Under the pieces are notes generated by a model. It ran no database searches, had not been told where the DNA came from, and saw only the letters and a program-made list of their open reading frames with translations. 64,000 nt of DNA, taken from assembly GCF_050908995.1 (NCBI RefSeq), contig NC_135125.1, positions 13,541,011 to 13,605,010 on the forward strand. The letters are read 5' to 3'. Source of the stretch: Andrena cerasifolii (lineage: Eukaryota > Arthropoda > Insecta > Hymenoptera > Andrenidae). Both the position numbers and the translations under genes were made by a program. This document shows, piece by piece, positions 35,440 to 48,420 of the stretch (positions are counted from its first letter, which is position 1; each line of letters begins with the position of its first letter).

Positions 35440-36470
35440 ACCTTAGCACCGGTTAAAAAGGGAACAATTAGTTAGCCTTTCGATACACTCTCGCGCAAGT
35501 ATCAGAATCCTTGACTTCATTCCGCTCGTCAAAGTCAGACAAAGGCGACCGAGGCTCGTCCTCACCTGGAAGGTGGTCCCCGACACCCTTGATCTTCTCA
35601 AGGAGCAAGAGAAACGGGACGAGAGGTCGGCGGGAGGAAGGGGTGCCTCTTTGGCGAGTACCCCGGAACAGTTTACGTGCGCACGGAGTGCAGCCCAGCG
35701 TCGAGGAACGCCGGTCGAGGGGGAAAGAAAGCGTGGCGGAAGGAGAGGCTCATCGGGCACATCCGCGGCTGCCAGAGAAAGGGAGGGAAAACGAATCGAC
35801 GGGGTGGCCGGCTAGGGGAGGGGCGCGAGAGAGAGGGAGCGGAGGCAGGGGGAGGGCGGCGGGAAAGGAGGGGAAATGGAGGGACAAGGTAGGAGGGAGG
35901 AAGAGAGAGAGAGGGACATTGGGGTAGGTCGGACGAAAGCACGGAGAGAGAGCATTGCCTGACGGACGCCCACGGTGAGGGGGAGGGAGGCCGAGGTGAC
36001 AGAAGAGGCTGGCATTCAACGAGGTGGTGGAAGAGGAGAGGTCGAACACGACGGAAGGCGGAAAGAAAGAACGGGAGAGGGAAGATCGGAGGAAAAGGAA
36101 AGAGGGAGCAGCTCACATTTCGCGGGTGTCGAAGGAGGACAGAGGCGGGGAGAGGGCTCCGGGGCACCTCGGCGGAGGGTTGGAGCTTGCAGAGCGTTCC
36201 TCAACCTTTGTCCTAGAATGCCCCTCATAATGCTGATATGCAACGCTTCGAACCCGTTAATCGCGCACCGTTCGCAATTTCGAGGCGACCGTGCGTCAGT
36301 CGGCTTGACAAGACACCCTGCCACCAACGATCTACCCCGTTCCTCGGAATATTTATGCCACGGAAAAACGGGCCCCGCTAGCTCGCGGCTGGTTGGACAG
36401 TCTACGGACGTCCGGTTACGCGCTAGAACCCGGTGCATTTAGGGTGCAGTCGCTTCGAACCTCGTGAACT
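35440..36470. promoter_or_regulatory. CpG-rich, strongly purine-asymmetric island
   Basis: The plus strand is purine-rich over about 500 bases (35700-36180), with many GAGAGAG and GGGAGG words. On the minus strand a strong donor, TTCCAG then GTGAGG, lies at 35565-35566, so this island could hold a first exon of a minus-strand transcript. The nested open frames (EGR-rich on plus, PSL-rich on minus) arise from the purine bias. Function is inferred from composition and the single donor. Confidence 0.35.
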
Positions 36471-36720
36471 TTGAACTTTGTTGATTATGCATGCTACAGG
36501 ATGCTTCGTAATTCATTGTATATTCGAGAAGGGTGTGATATCCACTGATAAGTATAGCGATGGAGGGATGACAGTTTACAGGATGGGGGATAATAAAAGT
36601 ACCATTTGGCGAGATACATCTAGCCCCATCTGCGCCATGTGGAGTTGGGCGATTGTTAGAATAGGTGACCATTGATCTTTATGTGATAATCTAGCATTAC
36701 TTACTCATGTGGTTTGGAAA

Positions 36721-36750
36721 TTAACCCCTTGCTCAGCGATACAGGGCCCA
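36721..36750. repeat. Solo piggyBac-like terminus
   Basis: TTAACCCCTTGCTCAGCG at 36721 has the TTAA-CCC form of piggyBac ends. No matching inverted end was found within about 1 kb, so it is at most a remnant. Confidence 0.25.
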
Positions 36751-36770
36751 TTTCGACCGGTCCTAAATAT

Positions 36771-36860
36771 CAAATTACATGTGTTACTTCATCACATTTG
36801 CATTATTATGATTTTCAAATTACATGTGTTACTTCATCACATTTGCATTATTATGATTTT
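36771..36860. repeat. Perfect tandem duplication, 2 x 45 bp
   Basis: Two adjacent identical 45-base units (36771-36815 and 36816-36860), beginning CAAATTACATGTGTTACTTC. Identity implies a recent duplication or one kept homogeneous. The unit is three-fold in length, so open frames cross it unbroken on the plus strand, but there is no other sign of coding. Confidence 0.95.
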
Positions 36861-39687
36861 CTTTCTCTTTTTCTTCTACTTTTACCTCCAAATTATATTC
36901 TCTGCAATTATATACACGGAAGTACCTATGTATTACATCTTGGAGAATACCAGAGTTTTAGATCACAACAAGATCAGATTTATATTAATAAATGCTCATT
37001 CTGAGTAAAGTGCATTCAAATTATCCACCGCCCGGAAGATTAACATATGGGAAACAAATATATTAGAAGAACTTTGTATAACCTCTGTATGTAGAAATAT
37101 TCGCCTTCAACTAAATTAATACTCTATAATCGAGCTTGCTCAATTAAAACTGAAAGTTGGTAGACACGTAGGTATCTAAATCTTCTCGATCGATTTCCAA
37201 AAACGAAGGCTCGCGTGAACCGTCTTATTTCACAGTTTCGACCCACTTTTCAGTACAGATTCCCTCCCTTCTACATAGTTTCTACGTACCGCGAGTCTTG
37301 CGAGGCTCGGTTATTTATTTCTCCGGTCTAGAAACGGATTATTGACGCCATGGATCTACCAGTTCCTTTCGCCAGCACAGCCAGAATTACGCGTCTCCCC
37401 AGGGATTTATGGTGCTGGTATTTCGGTAGACGTTCGAGCAAATGTTCAGGGGAGGCCTGAAAACCGCGCGCCGTTCACCGATTTCCTCGTGGTGTTTGAT
37501 AAACACGAGCCGGCGGAATTATCGTTGCAACGAAGACAGAGCTGCTGCCGCAGGTGTTGACAGTTCCGCGGTAATTTTCGGCTCCAGTAACCTATTCCGC
37601 GGCGCGTTTTTGGGTCAAGCCCGATCGCAGATAACCGGCCAGCCGAGAGAGCATTATGTTTTATCCGGCTCCATGGGCTTATTTGGCACGCGCTGAAATT
37701 TCACGTCGCAAATACGAACGAGGCTGGCGGCCATTCAAACCTACCGGCGAAATAGGTCCAATCGACTTTCATCGTAGATGCGCGATATGCTTCCTGGAAC
37801 GTTTTCCAAACATCTGCTAACCCTCTCGCGAAGAGAATTCTCTCCTCTCACCCTCTCTTCCCACTTTTACGGGGACGCAATGATGACGTTCAATTTAAAG
37901 GATATCGAAATGAAAACTGCTTCTCTTAGCGCGATGGAATTCATAATCGGTAACTCTTTATACTTAAGTTTCTAGAGCTCGAAGAATCAGTCACCTAATT
38001 AGGTAAAGCGTGTTCCGCGCCTTGGTACCCAGAACCTGACGAATTCGCCGAGTTCGGAGAGACCATCGACTTGGTCATTTTCCAAATTCCACCATCCAAT
38101 AATTCCGGATAGATCGAGAGGGCTGTTCGTTTGGCCGCTTCCCAAATTTCACGATTCTATAATTTTCGACGGACGGAGAGATCCTCCGTCTGTCCACGAA
38201 TTAAGGGGCTGCGCGCAATCGGGTATCAGAAATCAATGATAGGAGGGTAGTTCGGGGGTTTCGCGATGTCTGACGAAACGACAACAAAGCCCGAGAAGGA
38301 AGTTTCGATGAAATTTACGAGGAGAGCCGCTCTCGTCTGGATAATTGTCAAAAGCTCCGCGACCCCTCGAGCCCCTCTTCCCACCCCCTTATCGTCCGCG
38401 GGGAAAGCGCCGAAGTTAATTGTCAGCAAGATTGGCGTGGAAAGGGTTGGTTATTGCTGCAATTATTACACTCGGTTATCGTTATTCGCCGGGCGAAATG
38501 CTAATGCTCGCCTCGAATTACATAGTCCACGCCGCCCCTCCCATTCCGTTCTGCCCCTCCAGCGTTACCTCCCCCGCCCCCCCCCCCTCTCCTCTTCGTC
38601 GCCCCGCTCTTCCGCTTGTGCCGCGTAATTGCTATCGCGCACTGTGTACCCGGCCTGTCCTTCGCCTGCTCGGTTGCATAACGAAACGCATCGAGCGTTC
38701 TTTCCTTCGCTGCAACGCGTCACGTGGGACCACTGGTTTCACGTGGTCACGCTTCATCCCCCCAACAGGTAGCATCTCTCTGTTCCTTCTCTTTCGCGTT
38801 TAATTGGAAGCCGGTGCTCGCGCAGAGCTTTCGTCGGCGGTGATGGGAGGAGGAATGCAAGGGGATGGGCGAAATATTTGGTAAGAGTTTGGAGATGATA
38901 ATAGTTGAGTGCTTAATGAGAGGGCTGCTGATAACGCGAAGGGTTGTTTAGTGAACGCATTTCTCTTGCGACGTTTCTCGATACTGGGAGGATTTAATGG
39001 AAAAATGCCTCGCGAAGTCATTATGCAGAGAAATATGCGAAGTATTCGATAAATTTAGAAAGCGTATTTTCAGCGCATCGATTGGAATTATTATTATATT
39101 AGAGCTGGGAGCGCTTTTAATACATCGATGTGAAATACAGTGGCGAGATAATTTATGGAACGAGAATATTAATAAAGAAAGTTGCTAATGTCTTATAAAA
39201 TTAAGAATCATTGTGTCGGCGATGTTCCTGCTATAACTAACGCTACTAAAATATTTTCACCCCAGAAATTTAATACCGGCGGTATTAATATTTCGCGAGG
39301 GAGTGTTCAAAGAATGATACAAATGTAAGGTATGGAAAATTGTTTATACAAGAAAATTTCAACATAGTTAATTAGAAACACTTCCATAATAAATCCCGGC
39401 TCCACTTAATACGCGCCCTTATCCACGGCCGATAACTCTTCCAGAAATATCTCCTCACGACAGAGTTTAATAATCATCAAGAAACTTCATCCACCCTCGC
39501 TTAAGCCACCCCTTTACTCCACCGAAGCGAGCGGATTATCCACATTGGCGGATTAATAAATATAATTTCAGGTTCCCCGTAGATACATTAAGAAATACAA
39601 ATATAAATAAACACAATGTACAAAATAAACACGGGACAAATTTTCAACCAACTGTTTCCCAGAGATACGGATCTTTATCAAAGATTC
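36861..39687. other. No supported gene
   Basis: A decayed tandem pair is visible at 38080-38185 (TTCCAAATTCCACCATCCAA against TTCCCAAATTTCACGATTCT, period about 74). A CpG-rich patch lies at 38300-38870 with a C8 run. Nothing else could be supported. Confidence 0.4.
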
Positions 39688-39716
39688 TTAACACGTTCCC
39701 TGCCACGTGGGTCACC
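39688..39716. repeat. Solo piggyBac-like terminus
   Basis: TTAACACGTTCCCTGCCACG, continuing TGGGTCACC, has the form of a TTAA-flanked insect piggyBac/MITE end. The partner end was not found nearby. Confidence 0.35.
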
Positions 39717-39719
39717 ATT

Positions 39720-40620
39720 GCATATCCATCGCGAGTAAAACTTTCATTAAGGGGGGCAGGGGCCTTATCCTTGGACTCGGTGTCGACACTACCCAGAAAA
39801 AATTCAAAGCAGCCTCAACTCCCCTGTAATCAATCGCAATCCTGATCACTTTCCAAATCCCCCCTATCATCCTATGAAACGAAGGAAGAGAACCCCTCGA
39901 ATCGGGGTGGTCCAGCGAGCGTAACCCTTCCGAGCAGTAATGGTCCCGGTGGTTTCGTTGAGAAGCGAGCATCCTGGAGCCGTGAAAAGCGTCTCTGCGT
40001 CGCGAAACGGTGGAAAAAAGGGCGGATGTTTTCCGCACAGCCGCGGCTCGAATCCCAAGGTCTAACCTCCTGTGGCCGCTTCGAGAATCGCGTGGAAGGT
40101 TTCGTAGCGGGGATACAGTCGAAGAGTGGCGGAGGGCGCGTGGGGGAGGGCAGAAAGAGCAGTGAAAGGGAGAAGGAGAGGGCTCGATGAGGAAGGGACG
40201 GGAGGAACAGAGAGCGTCCATAGACGACCGAGGGGCCGAGGGAGCCGAGGGGAAGCTAGAGCGAGAGGGGGTGGGAGAACGCTGCAAAACGGGCAGCCGG
40301 TGAGCGAACCGAGGCGCTGTGACGACTGACCCAGTTACTCGACGGAGGTAATGACCGATACTACACCTAACCCTCCTCCTCCCTTTCTCCCTGCGCGCAC
40401 CAACCCCTCCTCCCTCGTGGCCGGAGCACACGTACGTGCCACATGTACGAGCCTCGCTCTCGCGATGCATCGTGCCGCGGCCCGTGCGTGTCTGCGTGCA
40501 TGCTGCATGCAAACACACGCTCCCCGCGGCGGCTACGATAGGCTCAGGGATGGCTTTGCTCGTCTAGGCACCCTGATTTTCATCGCTGATCGGATTAATG
40601 GTGGGCCCCACCTATTCTTT
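39720..40620. other. CpG-rich island, about 0.9 kb
   Basis: High GC with a purine-rich tract at 40120-40300. A 268-codon minus-strand open frame runs antisense to it and is Ser/Arg/Pro-rich without a recognised domain. I treat it as a composition artefact of a promoter-like block. Confidence 0.35.
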
Positions 40621-43080
40621 TGAGAGGCTTTATCGATTTCAGGGGTAGTTTTTGTGGCCGTCGATCGAGTTGAATGGGTGGGCCAAGTTGGGCAGGTTTA
40701 GGAGATTGTAAGGGAGTTCGAGGGGGTTGATAGGTTGAGGAGAAGTGTTCAGGGTGTTGATGATTGTGGGGAGTTTGAGTAGTATTGGAAGATGTGATGT
40801 GTGCTTTTTGTACATGTGAAAATAAGGCTGAACGATTATTGCTCAGGCATTGCTTAATTAATGAATTTTTGTGAGGGGTATTTCAAGAGTATTTTGAAGC
40901 TTGTAATGCTTTGGAAACTATGGGTCTGTAATCGCCTCGATGGGGTTGCCACTGCATAAATTAAGTTTCAACTTTGGACAGTGTGTTCTTGCAGACCAGC
41001 TACAAACTGTTTCGCGACAGTGCATCGATTATCTCGGCATAATTTTCTTAATAAGGATTACTTTTGTGCTAGGTAGGAAAGGAGACCTGATGGTTTCGTT
41101 AAATAGGGGTGTTAGTTGAAAAAAAAATTGTACTAGCCGAAGTTCGTGTCATTCTGGATAACTCATACTCGAGACAATTTTTAAAATAATGGACCCGTGG
41201 AAAGTTACAGAGATACAAACCAGTCATGTTGGTTCTCAAGTGTGTCTGACCATAGACCGTCCACATTCCCTTGCTCACTCGCGCTCTGCCTCTGGCTCGT
41301 ATTTTGGTTGTACGGATCATCATATGTTCCTTCAATTCTATTGTATCTTTTGCTAGAAGCATTACTTTAATAATTGTTTAAACTGAAGTTTGATTAAACT
41401 AAAAAGCGTTAATTAAAAGTTACTATTTGAAAAGTAATATTTAAAAAGAATAATCAGTTTACTGTTAAAAGAAACTACGAAAAAACGTAGAAATTCATAA
41501 AAATTTTCGAATAAGATTCTTAATTTTTTAATTCTTAATTAAAATAAAATTAAAAAAGGATGACGTGAATACATTTGTGGAAAATAGTTTTTTAACATTC
41601 TTTGAAACCTTTATCTGCCTCACTATTAAAACTTAGAGAATTGCTTACTCTATCAAGATTTTTAAGACTGGTACATCGAAAAATTTGTTAATTGATTTAT
41701 TCTTCCACGTGATCTCGAATTAATTAGAAGCTTCTTTGTTTGCCATAACTAATTTTCGTATCCATTTGTACTTTGAAAGCTTTGTTGAATCAGAAGATGA
41801 GAGACGAGTTTTGATGAAGGAAGATGAAATATTTCACGAGTTCTGCGTTGCAGGGAATCGCTTCTGAGAATCTAGTTCAAAATTGAAATCCGTTCTACGT
41901 GCGTTCTCTCACGCGATGCGTCGCCCGTGGGAGCTTAAAGATTTTCGATTTGTGCTGCTCGTAGGGTCGCATATATGGGACCTGAATTTTAGTCTTGAAA
42001 TGGAATGTATTTTCATAACGATGGGTTAAAAATAGCGTACCGTTGCGCTAGATAAAGTAACGTCGTTGGAAAAGAAAAATAAGTGCACACTGTTGGCGAA
42101 AAGAAAGCTTAGGGATGTAAACAGTTAAAAAATTGCTACAGTTAAACAAAATGAAACTGCGTTTCAAATTTTACATCGTGCAGAGAAATAAATCGACTGT
42201 TATTTCTACAAAGACCTAAATATAACAATTTTAAAATTTTTAAACAAAATAATACACACACATTTCACTAACTAAATCTTCCAAAATTCAAATAGCCTAC
42301 TATTTAAAAAGAATCCATGAGCTCACACAGAATCTATTTACCCTTAAACAAATACACGTTCAAAGACTGGGCATCAGGAAATAAACTCTCCAGCCAAAAT
42401 CACGAAAACCCCGAGTCCAATAATCCACTATCAAACCAGATAAATCATCAACTTCACCAATCGCGCGAAGGGTTGGTTACCGCGCGAAGACGATAGGAAA
42501 TCTATGATAGGAAAAAACAGAGAAGATTGCGTTTTGCGCAAGGCTGTACGCGAGAAGGTATTTCGTCGCGAAGAGAGGGCGATTTTTTAAGAATACGTAA
42601 CACGTGGCATGAATTACCGCGCAAGAAGGTGTCGTGCATATTAGAGGAAGGCCAATTACTTCGGAATATAGGACGAAGTTATTGAAGTTTTTATTACGTT
42701 ATGCAATGAAACTTTCCTTCGCCTTCGGGGTGAGCTCTAGCGCCTCGTCCAACGTTCATTCTCTATCCACGTTGGTGTTCGTTCTCCAGCGGCTGGACGC
42801 ACGCACAGGCCTCAAACTCGCGACACGATCGACGGCCGTGACGTATGTATTAATTTAATACGTCAGACGTGAAAAGAGAAGAAGCCGGTGCGTTATCTTG
42901 TTGACGCGGCTCGTCCGTTCGGTGCTTGTAAACACGTCGGCTGCATTAAAATTCCGCGATAACGAGCAATAACGCGCTCGTATTTCTATGGTCCCGCTCT
43001 TTGTCGTTACTCACTATCTATTTCAGTGTTTATACGTTACTTCTTTTCAATCCTCGTCCGCTTGTTCACAAAGTCCTGCT
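40621..43080. other. Mostly AT-rich, no supported gene
   Basis: A good acceptor-like tract ends TTCTTGCAG near 40995, but no convincing donor follows. An 87-codon minus-strand open frame at 41099-41362 is not recognised. A GC-richer patch lies at 42540-42980. Confidence 0.4.
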
Positions 43081-43202
43081 GTAACCCCTTAGCGATTTAA
43101 TCAAAACCTACCAAGCTTGAAGCTCCATTTACCGAATCGAAATTTTTTCAGGAAAGTTGATATGTGTGAAAATACAAAGAAAAGTGGAGATTAAGAGGTT
43201 AA
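43081..43202. mobile_element. Possible 120-bp piggyBac-type MITE
   Basis: The left end GTAACCCCTTAGCGATTTAA and the reverse complement of the right end TTAACCTCTTAATC share an inverted T-AACC-CTTA pattern with TTAA/GTAA at the borders. Short and diverged. Confidence 0.3.
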
Positions 43203-43210
43203 ATAAAACA

Positions 43211-43312
43211 GCAAAATTCCATCGCACAAAGAAATTTTTTTAAAGGAAGTTAAACTGCGTGAAAAAATAATCCCTAATTCCTAAAACGGCAAAATTCCGT
43301 CGCACGAAGAAA
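43211..43312. repeat. Diverged direct repeat pair, 24 bp
   Basis: GCAAAATTCCATCGCACAAA at 43211 and GCAAAATTCCGTCGCACGAA at 43289, each followed by GAAA, lie 78 bases apart in direct orientation, with two differences. Confidence 0.7.
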
Positions 43313-43437
43313 ATTGTGGACACAGGAAATATAAACAGTAGAATGATATGACACTAGTAAACAAACTCTAAGTAACTTTAGGATTACCGATGTTATCTCC
43401 ACGCTCTCTGTATACAAACGGCTTTTCCCCCGTGGGC

Positions 43438-43459
43438 AATAATAATAATAATAATAATT
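43438..43459. repeat. (AAT)7 microsatellite
   Basis: A short uninterrupted AAT triplet run. Confidence 0.9.
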
Positions 43460-43539
43460 ACGCTTAGATCTACAAGGTACGAAGAAATGGGTAGCAGCGG
43501 AAAGTAAGAAAACCATTCTCACCCACGAGGAAACGGTAC

Positions 43540-44000
43540 AGTTAGTGTATAGAAACGTTGAACCGATGAAGAAAGTGATTGTCGGTTACGGGGCGACGTT
43601 TCCCCTGTTCACGAGCGTAACGAGTGCAAACCTCGATGCCCCCGGATCGCGGAGTTCACGCCACGTCGTGCGAACCCTCTCTCGCTTGCCGACCACAAGG
43701 AGTCCGGCGCAAAAGGGTCCACTCCCGTACACCCGATGTGCATGCTCTACTTGCGATCCGATTGACGGAGGGCTCTCTCCTCTTCGTGGCCCGATGGAGA
43801 AACGCGATGATGCGTATGACGGGGACTGCGCCGGAGCTCCTAGCTCTCCGTCGTGCAAGAATTTTCTCCGCGAAGATCGGAGCGGTTTTTGCCCGAGCCC
43901 CGTCCGCCTGCAGCGAGCGGTCGCTGGATTACTAGTCCCCGTACTGTGTTACGAGTACCCCATCGCGGCTTAAGGGGATATAACGGAGATCCCTGTGGCG
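43540..44000. other. GC-rich block
   Basis: CpG-rich with a 142-codon plus-strand open frame that has no splice support or recognised domain, and overlapping frames in the other two phases. Confidence 0.35.
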
Positions 44001-47000
44001 TCATGTGCATAAGGGGGGTCCTTTCACGCTTTAGCGGAAGTGTGACTGCGATTTTTTGCTTCCTAAGCCCCTCCTTGGGAATTGAAATGGTAATCTTAGG
44101 TAGGACTTCAGAATTGCAACGAGTCGCGAAGAGTAGGAAGGAAGCAATCGACTCTGAATTATTTCAACTGGAATTTTAGATGTATCTCCTTGGCAGAGAT
44201 ATTGTTTCTAGTAGTGGGAGATAAAGGCACCACACGCGCGAAGGTCCTTTAGGCTTCTTTTCATTCATTATCCTGAATAACAGATCCGGGTTAAATTTAT
44301 TCGACACATGACGAATAATTTTTTTCACTGTTATTCGATGCTCGAAATTTTTATTTAAATAAACATTTTGCCCACCTCTGCTTCACACCTTCCAAGTTCT
44401 CATCAGAACCTGAAGATCTCTCTTGAAAACACGGTTGTAGTAAAGTAGAAGCGCACAGAAATCCTTACGATAAAAAGGAACGAAGGAATCACCCTTAACA
44501 ATTTTATTTATTAACACTTTTAACGTAGACTGCGTTTCTACAGTCTCCTGACCTTTGCAGCGGTTTTCTCGTAAATATTAATTATCTAAAAGTCGAGCAT
44601 CGTTTTACCAGCGCCCAAAATTAACGCGAAGCCTGGAAACGCTCTTCGTCGTGCGATAAATAAATGAACAGATAGACAAACTAGTAGACGAGGATAGATA
44701 AACGCCAAGTTGCACGCGGCCTTTCGTTTTCCTTCTGCCGGTTAAGGCCGTCGAGAGGATATTATGCAGTGATTCATAATCGCATGCAAGGAAAAAAGTC
44801 ATTGCTCGTTTGCAAGGTAGAGTGGCAGCTTCGGCGCGCCGCTCGTTCAGCCGTGTAAAAAGCGCAGCCTCGATCGTGGAGTACACGTGAAAACTCAGCA
44901 GGAACAATGGAATTCGTGTGCAACCATCGTTTTTATCAGGCACGATCCCCGCGGGATTTTTGTGAACTTGAAAATCGTCGCTTCGTCGCTTCTGACGGCG
45001 CTGCTAGTTATTAATAACATTCTACGCAACCGCGAATTTTTCTTGTCGATACTAACGATCGTCGAGCACTCTTATCGTTACCACTGTGGCATAATCACAT
45101 CTACATTTTGTGCGATCCAGAATACACATAATTATTATTTTGCATTTTTTTCACATACTTATGAGTGAAAAAAATGATTATTATATGTATTTTTAACTAG
45201 TTTTCTTTGTGAATTTATTGTGAATCGAAGAGTGTGTGGGATGTTAATTATTTATAGTAGATGTAGTTAATAATTTGCTTGAAAATTGTTTATGTATCAA
45301 GTGGGAGTGCAGAGATCGTTAATTTATTATTCATTTCCGAGCACCAGGCCTCTCGAACAGAATACGTCTGACGCCGTACGGTCCCTCGGCTTAATCTACT
45401 GCGGATCGCATTCGACTCGCGTGACACTAAACGCGGCTATAGCGCTCGCTATCACGGCTCCGAGTCGCATTCTTACACTGTGCAGCTTTGCGTTTCACAA
45501 GGGGAGGAGAAAATGGACATTCACAATAAAGGCTGCATTCGAGAGTATATATGAAACCACGTTAAATCAATCCCCCAAATCAATCAAATCAACGCGTAAA
45601 ATACATATACCTCTCTTATAATTAATATTAGGAGAATACTGTTGCAAAAATGTGTAGGCCATTATCTTGGCCAAAATCAGTTGGATACGAATCATTTTAT
45701 CAATCATATTGCCATGAAAATTGTGAGTATAGACTATGTCAATTTCAAAGTGATGCAATAAACATTTCCAGTACTGTATGTAGTCAACAAATTATTGACA
45801 CGGGACGAATCAATCATGTTCTAAATAATCAAAAGCTTTCACACTGACATTTTCGTGATTTATAGTATTTAATATATAATTGTGCATATTTATTCATTTA
45901 TTCCTCTTAGTCGTCACTCACACACCACAGTATTTAATTAATACAAAAGCTAAAAACGCTCCGGCCAAATAGATCTATTACTTTTTCTTTCAAAAGCAAA
46001 GATGTGTTTATTTAAAACATTGAGAAATGTTAATTACACTATCTGGAAACTATTACAGCGTAACTTATTCGATTCATTTTCCTTAGAAAACAAAGTAACC
46101 GGAAAATCTTGAACATCCTAGCGCGGTAATTTTTTAAATAAATACACATGTAATAATAAACATATTTCTTTCCACCGAATACGAATTAAAATCCCTTTAC
46201 CCATCCTTTTCGCGAGAGAAAATGAAAATCCATCTAGTAGAAGACTTTTCGACATTATCCAATCAGAAGTTAAAACATTATCCGAAACAGTGCGCACTGA
46301 ACTATCTGCAAAATTTCAGCCAAGGTTCGTGCACCACTCCTTCGTTACTTTCCACATTCCCAAAGGAGAATCCTGCAAAGCCGACGAGCCTCGTCTCGCA
46401 AGAGCAACGTCACCACGTGACAGGGCTTCAGGCGGGTGCAATAAATCGCTGGGAATCGCCGAGATTTCGCGCATCCTCTCGTTTCGATGACAGTTGCCTT
46501 ATTTGACGTGGAGTTACAGAGGAGTCGAGCCACCGGTCTGTTTACGTCTCGCGCGCGGTCGAAGTTTAACGAAGATCTGGGTCAAGTGGTGTTTGGAATC
46601 CTTGGATCTCGAGGAACGAGAGAGAAAAAAACGTTCACCTAGCAAATAGGAGAGCGAGTCCCCCAGCTCTAGCAGCGGAATCGCGACGTCCTCGGCGTGC
46701 TCGCGCGTTGCCCGAGGTCGGTTACTGCTGTGTCGCGACGCCTCCGTCGCGATTTCGTCAACGAGAACGCTAACAAGAATTCCTCGCCACTTGTTGACCG
46801 TAGGTCAGAGTCAAGCTGCACTTTTACGCTCCGTTCTATCGAGGCCTTCGACTGAGGAAAAAAAAAGGAATCGCGTATCGAGCGCGATTGTCGCGATCCG
46901 AGCGTCCGTGATACGGAGACCCGCTACTTTTCACAGCATTTAGGCGGGGATGATCTTTCTTGGATCGCTAGCCTTGAATTCTTTAACGCGGAGTCCTTGC

Positions 47001-47130
47001 GTGACAGTGTCTTGATAATGGATGGCGTTGAATAATGTGGATCAACAGTAGTATCTCGGAAAGAGGAAGACTATGTGTCAATAACAATCGGATAACAATA
47101 GTAACCGAATTGCAGTTCGAAAACATCTTG
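44001..47130. other. No supported gene
   Basis: AT-rich except for 46460-46930. The open frame at 45286-45621 is not recognised. Position 45752 carries the short similarity to 29667. An A8 run lies near 46859. Confidence 0.4.
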
Positions 47131-47371
47131 AAGGTGCGAATCCCAGATGAAATTTTACACGAGACTTCTCTATCACGGGGCAAAAATCTCAGAAACAATT
47201 AAATGTACACAATGGAAATAGTCGAGAGAGATGAAATACTCAGGAGAGTCTAGTTTCATAACTCTAACGACAAAGTAATTAAACAATAATAAAATAACGA
47301 AATAATTATCTCGCGAGATTAAAGTCTCACGTGAGACAGGATATTTTTGTCTCATCGTGGATTCGCACCTT
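47131..47371 (-). mobile_element. MITE family G, copy 2
   Basis: Terminal inverted repeats are visible: AAGGTGCGAATCCCAGATGA at the left and, reverse-complemented, AAGGTGCGAATCCACGATGA at the right. It aligns in opposite orientation with 28175-28396. Inner palindromes include TCTCGCGAGA and GTCTCACGTGAGAC. About 241 bases, no coding capacity. Confidence 0.8.
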
Positions 47372-47690
47372 TATCTCCGCACTCCAGGATATATATTTGC
47401 CAGTATTTCTGCAAATCTTTAGACGTTAATAATAAAATCTAAAAATTTCACGAATTTCAACGAAGAAATTGCTTTCATCTACAACTATTTTTTCAACACA
47501 AATTTCAACATATCAGAGTTTACATTTCTAGAAAAAGACTATTAGAACATGATTGTTTGAGTATTGCGATTGCAGAATTGTCACTCAAAAGTTAAAAACC
47601 TCGAAGATGCGAAAATGGCGACTGAAAGATGACACTGGGGTGCAGCGAACCCCACGTGACCAATTCGTGATTATAGAAAGGTGTGACTAC

Positions 47691-47700
47691 GGAGGGTTAA
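47691..47700. repeat. Solo piggyBac-like right terminus
   Basis: GGAGGGTTAA, inverted, equals the first ten bases (TTAACCCTCC) of the piggyBac remnant at 21314. Beyond that the similarity stops, so it may be a related relic or chance. Confidence 0.2.
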
Positions 47701-47869
47701 GGTAGCAAAATACAATGGAACTTTCTCCGTTCCTTTATCACCTGTACGAGTGATCAAATAAATTTGAGCGGTAGTATATCTCGAACACGAGTCACGAGCC
47801 ACAAAAGCGTCCTCCCCTAAAAACGCCCTAACTCGTCACGATTTCTCCAGACGCAGTCCATTCACCTTC

Positions 47870-48420
47870 ACCCCAAACTTTTCCACGCGTAACCCACTGA
47901 TAGGCGCGAGGGTGTCCGACGATAACGTGCTCGCCATTCGCATTCCGCACTAGATCTTGAACAGTTTCAATGACAAGGCGGGAGGACGCGTGACCGCGCG
48001 GGGGGTGCGAAACGTACTCGCGCGAAATTGCCAGGCCGCTCGTCCGTGCGGCCCGCTAAGACTAAGACGATAAGGAGAAGTAGGTCGGCGAAAAATTCGC
48101 CGATACCTCGGGGAACTGGGTGGAAAAATGGCCGGTCGCGCGATAGCGGTAGGGCCGACTTACGTAACGCGGCAGAAGGCGAACGATCGCGCGTATTCCT
48201 TCGGCTTAATTGCTCGGGATATTTCCATCGCGCCTCCGCGCCGACCTTCCACGCCGCGGAGCCGCGATCGGCGGGGCCGGATCGCGCGTTTTTCAGGGAC
48301 CTGCGCGCGGTCAAACGCTCGCGTAGGTGTCGCGGTGCCATCGCGACGACAATTGGACGGGACGAGCTCCGCGCTCTATTTCGAGATTATCGCGGCTAGA
48401 CGCGACTATCGCGATTAAGC
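47870..48420. other. CpG-rich island
   Basis: Dense CpG between 47980 and 48420. Overlapping Arg-rich open frames on both strands reflect composition. No paired splice sites. Confidence 0.35.

Noticed and set aside
40045..40062. GCTCGAATCCC words resembling a tRNA T-arm
   Set aside because: No matching acceptor stem, anticodon arm or A box at the required spacing. The same holds for similar words near 1365, 36247 and 47138.
39712..40518. A 268-codon minus-strand open frame
   Set aside because: Same reasoning: it runs antisense to a purine-rich tract and shows no domain.
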